Positions 1 to 4,534 of a stretch of 5,138 nucleotides of DNA are shown here, one piece after another. This DNA comes from Acidimicrobiales bacterium. GTDB lineage: Bacteria; Actinomycetota; Acidimicrobiia; Acidimicrobiales; Iamiaceae. The translations under genes and the position numbers were made by a program. The notes beneath the pieces were generated by a model. It ran no database searches and was not told the DNA's origin. It saw only the letters and a program-made list of their open reading frames with translations. Location of the stretch: the NCBI GenBank assembly GCA_020439605.1, contig JAGQSI010000134.1:1-5138 (forward strand). The letters are read 5' to 3'. Position 1 is the first letter of the stretch. The number at the start of each line of letters is the position of its first letter.

Positions 1-735
1 TTCGAGAAGCTCGGCGTCGGAGAGCTTGTCTCCATGTTCTTCGGCGTGGATGAGCGCCATCAGCAGATCATCGTCATCTCGAGCGCGTTTCCATTCGATG
101 GCGTCGCTCAGGATCGCCTCCATCTCTTGGGCTGCAGCAAGCACGGCCGGGCCGTTTTCGATCAACAGGAGCGGATCGAGTACTTGGGTGATGGTGTGCG
201 AGAGCTCTCGAAGATGATTGGTGTCAGCGCTTTCAGGTAGTCCAAGCATCGAGTTGATGACTGCGAAGGGCAGAGGGAATGCGAGCCCGGAAATGAGGTC
301 TGTGGGCTCGGAACCGTGATCGGCGAGCTCATCGAGCAAACTGTCGGTTAGTTGTTGAATCTGGCCTCGGATTTGTTCGATAGCCCGAGGTGTGAATGCT
401 TTGGCCACGAGGCCACGAATGCGAGTGTGATCAGGCGGATCAATGTTGAGGATTGCTCGGCTGGGACGGCGTTGCTCGGCCAGCCCAGCGGCAGCGCGGA
501 TCTCTGCGATGCGTTCGGCTCGGGTGGGGGAGTTGGCGACGTTGCGCTCATCAACCGACATGCCCGGAGTGCGCAGCAGCGCGTGGACATCGTCCCAGCG
601 GGTGAGCAGCCAGGAGCCCATGGTGGTCTGGTGAATGGGCATGGAGTCACGTAGGGCCGCGTACTGCCCGTAGGGGTTGTCGAAATAGCCGGGCTCGAAC
701 GGGTTCAGGCCCATGACCTCAGGAGGCGTATCCAT
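1..735 (-). CDS. Cytochrome P450, N-terminal part (runs off left edge)
   Basis: Haem-thiolate monooxygenase, expected to hydroxylate a hydrophobic substrate using electrons from a ferredoxin and ferredoxin reductase. The minus-strand frame is open from the left edge to the start region. Numbering from the upstream ATG at 768 (256 codons), the protein begins with the usual soluble bacterial P450 opening (LNPFEPGYFDNPYGQY, about residues 21-36). It then has the helix C block NIDPPDHTRIRGLVAKAFTP (about 108-127), where His114 and Arg118 fit the H-x-x-x-R haem-propionate contacts. The window ends just before the I helix, so the oxygen-activating Thr motif, ExxR and the cysteine haem ligand lie outside. 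There is no signal peptide or membrane anchor, so it should be cytosolic. Start: ATG at 735 gives a normal-length N terminus; ATG at 768 and GTG at 741 are in frame, and none has a convincing ribosome site. It diverges from the thiolase-like/DUF35 operon, which suggests a shared catabolic pathway. The P450 family cannot be assigned from this half. Confidence 0.93.
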   Translation of the reverse strand, partial: MDTPPEVMGLNPFEPGYFDNPYGQYAALRDSMPIHQTTMGSWLLTRWDDVHALLRTPGMSVDERNVANSPTRAERIAEIRAAAGLAEQRRPSRAILNIDPPDHTRIRGLVAKAFTPRAIEQIRGQIQQLTDSLLDELADHGSEPTDLISGLAFPLPFAVINSMLGLPESADTNHLRELSHTITQVLDPLLLIENGPAVLAAAQEMEAILSDAIEWKRARDDDDLLMALIHAEEHGDKLSDAELLE

Positions 736-757
736 GTTCACGATGGCGAGACTACCC

Positions 758-770
758 TCATGGGTCATGA
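758..770. promoter_or_regulatory. Short inverted repeat in the divergent P450/thiolase-like gap
   Basis: TCATG-ggt-CATGA is a perfect 5-base inverted repeat with a 3-base spacer. It lies between the P450 start at 735 and the thiolase-like start at 794, and it covers the alternative upstream P450 ATG (768). Its position suits an operator acting on both genes. The arms are short enough to arise by chance, and no clear -35/-10 pair is visible beside it. Confidence 0.25.
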
Positions 771-793
771 CTTTGCAGTGGGAGTGCAAGTAG

Positions 794-1981
794 ATGGCAG
801 TGAGTGAATTGCGGGGTGCTGCGGCAATAGTTGGCGTCGCTGATCTTGTTTCGCCCACTGGTGAGCTCGAGGGTTCGCTGCGTGCGTTGGAGGTGCGCGC
901 TATTCGAGAGGCGCTCGATGATGCTGGGTTGACAATCGCCGATGTGGACGGGCTTGCGTGTGCCACTTCTGCTGGTTGGGCACCATCGATGGAACTTGGT
1001 GAATATCTGGGTATCAGCCCTCGCTGGAGTGACTCAACGATCACAGGAGGGTCCAGCTTTGAGATACACGTCGAACATGCCGCAGCCGCCATAGCTGCGG
1101 GACTATGCGATGTGGCGGTAGTCGTGTATGCGGCAAATCCAAGATCCAGTTTCAAGCGGGGTGGTTCTGGATACACGAGCCGCCAGGCATTGCCAGGGCT
1201 TACAGCGGCAGCGGAGTGGGAGTTGGCGTACGCGATGCGCATGCCTATGGGCGCCTATGCGTTGGCAGCCAGCCGTCACATGTATGAGTTCGGAACCACT
1301 AGCGAACAACTCGCTCAGATAGCGGTGGACACCCGTAGGTGGGCCGCTTTGAACCCCCGGGCACGCCTACAGGAGAACATCACCATCGATGATGTTCTGT
1401 CGTCGCCGGTTCAGGCTTCTCCACTCCACAAGCTGGATTGTTGTTTGGTCACCGACGGAGCCGGCGCCGTGGTTCTGACAAGCGCTGAACGGGCTCGAAC
1501 ACTCGCGAATGCGCCGATATACGTGCTCGGTACCGGCACCTGCCATACCCACTCGATGATCAGCGAAATGCCAGATCTAACAGTGACTGGGGCAGCAGTC
1601 TCTGGCCCATTGGCCTTCGCTGCCGCTGGGCTCTCGCCCTCTGAAATAGACGTTGCTCAGATCTATGACTCATTCACGATCACGGTGATGCTGCTGTTGG
1701 AAGACCTTGGCTTTTGTGCCAAGGGTGAGGGCGGAGAGTTCGTGTCGGAAGGTGTCCTAGCTCCTGGTGGATCGTTACCAACCAACACGACAGGCGGTGG
1801 CTTGGCGTATACGCACCCTGGAATGTTCGGCATCTTCTTGTTGGTGGAAGCGGTGCGTCAGCTTCGAGGAGAGTGCGGGCCCAGACAAGTGGCCGGCGCT
1901 GAGGTTGCGTTGGCGCACGGCTCAGGTGGGGTGCTTTCGGCCATGTCAACTGTGATTATGGGAACGGAGGCAACGCTGTGA
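794..1981 (+). CDS. Thiolase-superfamily protein without catalytic cysteines, probable Ltp2-like aldolase or lyase subunit
   Basis: 395 residues, the usual length for SCP2-type thiolases and lipid-transfer-protein-like relatives. N-terminal thiolase fold about 8-230, C-terminal half about 240-395. The nucleophilic Cys site of true thiolases is replaced: the equivalent stretch reads TGGSSFEIHVEHAAAAIAAG (about 84-103). The C-terminal catalytic Cys motif is also gone, reading AHGSGG (374-379). The NxxGG...HP loop is kept as NTTGGGLAYTHPG (331-343, His341). Two tyrosines, Tyr291 (QIYDSF) and Tyr339 (LAYTHP), lie close to where I recall the Ltp2 steroid side-chain aldolase has its catalytic tyrosines. 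Condensation or thiolysis is therefore unlikely; a retro-aldol or other acyl-CoA cleavage, working with the DUF35 protein encoded next, is the best inference. The ATG is preceded by GGGAG at 780-784, 9 bases upstream. The stop overlaps the DUF35 start by 4 bases. The substrate is unknown; a steroid or isoprenoid side chain is plausible given the P450. Confidence 0.88.
   Translation: MAVSELRGAAAIVGVADLVSPTGELEGSLRALEVRAIREALDDAGLTIADVDGLACATSAGWAPSMELGEYLGISPRWSDSTITGGSSFEIHVEHAAAAIAAGLCDVAVVVYAANPRSSFKRGGSGYTSRQALPGLTAAAEWELAYAMRMPMGAYALAASRHMYEFGTTSEQLAQIAVDTRRWAALNPRARLQENITIDDVLSSPVQASPLHKLDCCLVTDGAGAVVLTSAERARTLANAPIYVLGTGTCHTHSMISEMPDLTVTGAAVSGPLAFAAAGLSPSEIDVAQIYDSFTITVMLLLEDLGFCAKGEGGEFVSEGVLAPGGSLPTNTTGGGLAYTHPGMFGIFLLVEAVRQLRGECGPRQVAGAEVALAHGSGGVLSAMSTVIMGTEATL
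1966..1970 (+). promoter_or_regulatory. Ribosome binding site fixing the DUF35 GTG start
   Basis: GGAGG lies inside the end of the thiolase-like gene, 7 bases before the GTG at 1978. It supports the GTG start and the 4-base GTGA overlap, hence translational coupling of the pair. Confidence 0.75.
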
Positions 1982-2418
1982 GCCACGACGCTCGGATCGT
2001 GGATGCTCCTTCGGGGGCGCCTCAACGTTTCCTTCCACCGATTTCCGATGCTGGTGAACCTTTTTGGGATGCCACCCGCAGCACACGCCTTGTCATCCAG
2101 TGGTGCCGTACTTGCGAGCAGGCAATCCATTTCCCACGCGAAGCCTGCCCAGGTTGTCTTGGTGAGGACCTGGAGTTTCGCCCGGGTTCTGAGGTCGGGA
2201 CTGTCTATGCCGCCACGATGATTCCGATTTCAGCCAATCCCACAATGGCCGGCCGAGGTCCATATGTGATCGTGCTCGTGGATCTGCCTGAAGGAGTGCG
2301 GCTGATGTCGTCCGTTGTTGGTCCGGGCGCTCTTGAGGTGGCAGTTGGTGACGAGGTGCGTGTGGCCTGGGAGCCGTTGGACGATGGTCGTCACCTACTT
2401 GTATTTGTCCGGGAATAG
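1978..2418 (+). CDS. DUF35 zinc-ribbon/OB-fold acyl-CoA-binding partner protein
   Basis: 146 residues matching the two-part DUF35 architecture. An N-terminal helix and rubredoxin-like zinc ribbon come first, with Cys43-x2-Cys46 and Cys57-x2-Cys60 (WCRTC...ACPGC), preceded by the typical GEPFWDATRSTRLVIQ segment. A C-terminal OB-fold follows from about residue 66 to 146 (GTVYAATMIPIS, GPYVIVLVDLPEGVRLMSSV, VGDEVRVAWEPL). Known family members bind CoA thioesters and pair with thiolase-like subunits; ChsH2-DUF35 with Ltp2 is the best-studied steroid case. Here the protein stands alone and is not fused to a MaoC hydratase domain. The 4-base overlap with the upstream gene implies obligatory co-expression and, by inference, one enzyme complex in the cytosol. 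The GTG start is supported by GGAGG at 1966-1970. No downstream gene is close enough to be clearly in the same operon; carD starts 102 bases later with its own likely promoter. Confidence 0.9.
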   Translation: MSHDARIVDAPSGAPQRFLPPISDAGEPFWDATRSTRLVIQWCRTCEQAIHFPREACPGCLGEDLEFRPGSEVGTVYAATMIPISANPTMAGRGPYVIVLVDLPEGVRLMSSVVGPGALEVAVGDEVRVAWEPLDDGRHLLVFVRE

Positions 2419-2446
2419 GCAGGTCAGAAGATGTTGCTAGTCTCGG

Positions 2447-2477
2447 TTGTCCAAAATCGTCTCAAATCTGGCACAAT
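2447..2477 (+). promoter_or_regulatory. Likely carD promoter
   Basis: An extended -10 element TG-g-CACAAT ends at 2477, 42 bases before the carD ATG. A -35-like TTGTCC lies at 2447-2452. The 19-base spacing is longer than ideal, but the TGn extension could compensate. It sits in the only non-coding gap between the DUF35 gene and carD. Confidence 0.4.
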
Positions 2478-2519
2478 GGTCCGTCCCCGCTGGCACCCTG
2501 AGCCCGGAACTGGAGCCTG

Positions 2520-2999
2520 ATGTCCTTCAAGGTCAACGATCGCGTGGTCTACCCACACCATGGCGCTGCCATCATCAAGAAGAAGGTGAAGCGCGAATTC
2601 AACGGCGTGAAGAAGGACTATTTCATTCTTGAGATGGTCCATGGAGATCTCACACTCTCCGTTCCAGTCGATATGGCAGATGAGGTGGGGATGCGCCCGC
2701 CTATCTCCAAGTCAGACGTGGACGATCTGTTCCGTCTGATCGGCAAACGAGATGTGCGCGAGCCTGCCAACTGGAGCCGTCGCTTCAAGAACCATCAAGA
2801 GAAGATGAAGTCTGGCGACGTGTATCAGGTGGCTGAGGTTGTCCGTAACTTGGCGCTACGCGAGAAGGGCAAGGGCCTATCTACCGCAGAGAAGTCCATG
2901 TTGGAGCGCGCCCGAGGCATCTTGGTGAGCGAATTGAGCTTTGCGCTCAACGTCACCGAAGAAGCTGCGATGGTCAAGCTCGAAAAGGGCCTCGAGTAG
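2520..2999 (+). CDS. carD: CarD-family RNA polymerase-binding transcriptional regulator
   Basis: 159 residues, nearly the length of Mycobacterium tuberculosis CarD (162) and collinear with it. The N-terminal Tudor-like RNA polymerase interaction domain (about 1-60) begins FKVNDRVVYPHHGAA. The C-terminal helical DNA-binding domain (about 70-155) contains EPANWSRRFKNHQEKMKSGD (81-100) and LSTAEKSMLERARGILVSEL (120-139). Trp85, the residue that wedges into the promoter minor groove at the upstream edge of the bubble, and Lys90 are kept, as is Arg25 of the beta-subunit contact. The second contact, Arg47 in the mycobacterial protein, is Ser47 here. The family binds the RNA polymerase beta subunit and stabilises open complexes, notably at rRNA promoters. 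A GGAG at 2512-2515 is only 4 bases from the ATG, a tight spacing. In mycobacteria carD is followed by ispD-ispF; here a convergent desaturase follows. A hairpin spans the stop codon. Confidence 0.96.
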   Translation: MSFKVNDRVVYPHHGAAIIKKKVKREFNGVKKDYFILEMVHGDLTLSVPVDMADEVGMRPPISKSDVDDLFRLIGKRDVREPANWSRRFKNHQEKMKSGDVYQVAEVVRNLALREKGKGLSTAEKSMLERARGILVSELSFALNVTEEAAMVKLEKGLE

Positions 3000-3010
3000 G
3001 ACCTACTCGA
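2992..3010 (+). terminator. Hairpin across the carD stop codon
   Basis: TCGAGTAGG-a-CCTACTCGA is a perfect 9-base inverted repeat with a 1-base centre. In RNA it could form about 7 pairs with a GGACC loop. It includes the TAG stop of carD. There is no U-rich run after it (ccacttctcg follows), so it would be a non-canonical terminator of the kind proposed in actinobacteria, or an mRNA 3'-end stabiliser. Since it is a palindrome it could act on both converging transcripts. Confidence 0.45.
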
Positions 3011-3036
3011 CCACTTCTCGCATATCTTCAGCCATA

Positions 3037-3107
3037 TCCAGTCTGCGCCATCCAGGCTGCGCTCTAAGTTGGTCGATGTTGTGCCCGCTGGGGTGCAGGT
3101 TTGACCA
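3037..3107. repeat. 71-base direct repeat, copy 1
   Basis: Starts TCCAGTCTGCGCC and ends GGTTTGACCA. It matches copy 2 (3138-3208) at 70 of 71 positions, the difference being G at 3098 versus C at 3199. The first part holds an imperfect internal duplication of a 14-base unit (CCAGTCTGCGCCAT / CCAGGCTGCGCTCT, 11 of 14). The second part is bounded by TGGTC (3070-3074) and GACCA (3103-3107), which could close a stem over an inner CCC/GGG pairing. The 101-base period is not a multiple of three and no gene covers it, so it is not a protein repeat. It lies between two converging genes, as REP-like elements often do. Confidence 0.9.
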
Positions 3108-3137
3108 TGTTGCTCGCTGGGTACAGGGGTTTGCGGG
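3105..3137. repeat. Decayed half copy of the 71-base repeat
   Basis: The 30 bases between the two full copies resemble the second half of the repeat: ATGTTG, then CGCTGGG, then a CAGG...GTTTG stretch, in the same order with small deletions and insertions. This suggests an older tandem unit that degenerated while the flanking copies stayed identical or were homogenised. Confidence 0.45.
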
Positions 3138-3208
3138 TCCAGTCTGCGCCATCCAGGCTGCGCTCTAAGTTGGTCGATGTTGTGCCCGCTGGGGTGCACG
3201 TTTGACCA
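3138..3208. repeat. 71-base direct repeat, copy 2
   Basis: Second near-identical copy of the element at 3037-3107, offset by 101 bases in the same orientation, with one substitution (C at 3199). It again carries TGGTC...GACCA half-sites that could pair. It ends 25 bases before the stop codon of the convergent desaturase, so the desaturase mRNA 3' end probably runs into or through it. Confidence 0.9.
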
Positions 3209-3233
3209 GTTTGTCCGCGGGAGAGCGATTCAG

Positions 3234-4340
3234 TCAGTCGATCACACCTGTTTGGCGGTTCTGTCGCCTGGTGAGACGTCCAAGCTCCTCAGCAGCGGCC
3301 ATCGCATGAGCCACATGTTCGGCGAGCGCAGCACGATTGCGAGCAATCAGCTCGTCGAGTTCTTGGCGGTGGGTTGCCAGTTCTGGGTCTGTAACTGCCA
3401 AGGTATCGACGTCGTCGCTTTGGCGGGTGAGGCGCACGTTGTGAAGCGCAGCGCCGGCTTTGCCCCAGTAAGCCTTGAACATGCCCATGTCGAACTGGCC
3501 ATCACGGACTCGAGCAGCAGTCTTGACTCGCACTGGGGGTTCTTTGATGTCCTTTACGAGACCGACGAAGGAAAGCCCTTTCAGTACGTAGTAGCTCGGA
3601 TCCCATTCCCACCAGTAGAAGCCTTGGCGGCATGAGGCCTGGTAGTAGTGGTGGTTGTTGTGCCACCCTTCGCCCATGGTGAGAAAGGCGATGATGGCCG
3701 AGTTGCGACTGGTATCGGTGGTTGCGTAGCGGCGCCGCCCCATTACGTGAGCCAACGAGTTGACGAAGAATGTGCAGTGCCACAACAGCACGGTTGAGGC
3801 GAAGAACCCAAACACGAGGCCGCTCCAGCCGCCGATGAGAAAACACATCATGGCGCCAAACCAGATCGGGATCCAGTCATTTTTCGTTAGAAATCGAAGC
3901 TCCGGGAACTTGGCGAAGTCTCGAATGTCGTCTTCGTTCCAGTCATTGTTCTTATCGCAGAGAATCCAACCAACGTGGCTCCACCAAAAGCCCTTCTGCG
4001 GGGAATGGAGATCTTGGTCAGTGTCTGAATAGCGGTGGTGGTTGCGATGGTGGCTGGCCCACCACAGCGCACCCTTTTGCGCCGACATCCCGCCGCCGAA
4101 GGCCATGATGAGCTGCATCGTGCGCCCGAGCTTGTAGCTGCGGTGCGAGAAGTAGCGGTGGTAACCGGCGGTGATGAAGAACATCCGCCCCCAGAACATC
4201 ACTGCAAACAGCACGGCAGCTGTTGGTGTGATTCCGGTCCAGAATGTCAGGAGAACTAGCGCGTGGATCAGTAGGAACGGAAATGAGCTCTTCCAGTTGA
4301 TCTTCTCTTCGGGGGAGCGCTCGATACCGTGAAGTTTCAT
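3234..4340 (-). CDS. Acyl-CoA (delta-9 type) fatty acid desaturase, membrane bound
   Basis: 368 residues. Integral membrane di-iron enzyme that introduces a cis double bond into a saturated acyl chain, probably acyl-CoA, for membrane lipid unsaturation. All three histidine boxes are intact: HRYFSH (61-66), HRNHH (98-102) and HNNHH (227-231), with the extra ligand-bearing NSLAH (194-198). Hydrophobic segments at about 20-57, 73-92 and 155-192 fit the four-helix, cytosol-facing-active-site topology of the family. The catalytic domain ends near GLVKDIKEPP (260-269). A charged, mostly helical tail of about 100 residues follows (about 270-365; DPELATHRQELDELIARNRA lies in it), which may form a coiled coil and has no catalytic motif. 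Start: ATG at 4340 with AGGA 5 bases upstream (TCCT at 4345-4348 on the plus strand). Electrons would come from a ferredoxin or oxidoreductase not in this window. A 20-base palindrome 56 bases upstream suggests repressor control. Confidence 0.95.
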   Translation of the reverse strand: MKLHGIERSPEEKINWKSSFPFLLIHALVLLTFWTGITPTAAVLFAVMFWGRMFFITAGYHRYFSHRSYKLGRTMQLIMAFGGGMSAQKGALWWASHHRNHHRYSDTDQDLHSPQKGFWWSHVGWILCDKNNDWNEDDIRDFAKFPELRFLTKNDWIPIWFGAMMCFLIGGWSGLVFGFFASTVLLWHCTFFVNSLAHVMGRRRYATTDTSRNSAIIAFLTMGEGWHNNHHYYQASCRQGFYWWEWDPSYYVLKGLSFVGLVKDIKEPPVRVKTAARVRDGQFDMGMFKAYWGKAGAALHNVRLTRQSDDVDTLAVTDPELATHRQELDELIARNRAALAEHVAHAMAAAEELGRLTRRQNRQTGVID

Positions 4341-4396
4341 CTATTCCTGCTCGTCGGGGCGTGGGCGAGTAGCCGGTGAGATAAGTCAGGGATCAG

Positions 4397-4416
4397 CCTA
4401 CCTACCGGTAGGTAGG
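4397..4416. promoter_or_regulatory. Perfect 20-base palindrome, probable TetR-type operator
   Basis: CCTACCTACC followed directly by its reverse complement GGTAGGTAGG. It lies 56 bases upstream of the desaturase ATG and 118 bases before the DUF305 start. Palindromes of this length and style are typical binding sites of TetR-family dimers, which often control lipid genes in actinobacteria. An additional half-site-like TAGTAGGT follows at 4424-4431. Because of its distance, the desaturase is the likelier target. No regulator gene is present in the window. Confidence 0.7.
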
Positions 4417-4445
4417 GAGTTCTAGTAGGTCGAATGTTGAATTGG

Positions 4446-4456
4446 TCACGTCGTGA
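4446..4456. promoter_or_regulatory. Small inverted repeat in the desaturase/DUF305 gap
   Basis: TCACG-t-CGTGA, perfect 5-base arms around one base, lies between the large palindrome and the DUF305 start. It may be a second operator in the divergent control region; the arms are short, so chance is a real alternative. Confidence 0.25.
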
Positions 4457-4501
4457 GTCCGAGGTGAAGGTCTAAGGACCGTGCTCAAGGTGACCGCGAC
4501 C

Positions 4502-4510
4502 TGCGACAAT
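4502..4510 (+). promoter_or_regulatory. Extended -10-like element before the DUF305 gene
   Basis: TG-c-GACAAT sits 24 bases before the GTG start and closely resembles the element before carD (TG-g-CACAAT, 2469-2477), including a following GG. No good -35 hexamer is seen at 16-19 bases upstream. Confidence 0.35.
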
Positions 4511-4522
4511 GGCAGTACCTGT

Positions 4523-4528
4523 AGGAGG
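4523..4528 (+). promoter_or_regulatory. Strong ribosome binding site choosing the DUF305 GTG start
   Basis: AGGAGG, a full anti-SD match, lies 6 bases before GTG at 4535. This favours that GTG over the in-frame ATG at 4547. Confidence 0.75.
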
Positions 4529-4534
4529 CGAGCT

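Noticed and set aside
348..654. Open frames of about 100 codons on both strands
   Set aside because: They are in frames other than the P450 reading frame, which is continuous and carries the DPPDHTR helix C motif.
1..735. Assignment of the P450 to CYP125 or another named sterol hydroxylase
   Set aside because: Only the N-terminal part is present; the I helix, ExxR and haem-ligand regions needed for family calls are outside the window.
794..1981. Naming the gene ltp2 or calling it acetyl-CoA acetyltransferase
   Set aside because: The missing cysteines argue against an acetyltransferase, and the Ltp2 match rests on remembered residue positions, so no symbol is given.
1680..2130. Minus-strand open frames opposite the thiolase-like/DUF35 junction
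   Set aside because: Both overlap well-supported genes and show no family features or ribosome sites.
2825..3199. Minus-strand open frame through the repeats and antisense to carD
   Set aside because: It is antisense to a clear carD, the two repeat copies fall in different frames because the period is 101, and it has no recognisable domain.
3037..3208. Two repeats with a 30-base spacer, resembling a minimal CRISPR array
   Set aside because: The repeats are 71 bases, far longer than CRISPR repeats, there are only two, and the spacer resembles the second half of the repeat. No cas genes are seen.
3177..3635. 152-codon plus-strand open frame
   Set aside because: It lies antisense to the desaturase C terminus, whose frame has all three histidine boxes; the composition looks like a shadow.
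4469..4480. GGTC-taag-GACC inverted repeat before the DUF305 gene
   Set aside because: The arms are only 4 bases and nothing else supports a binding site.
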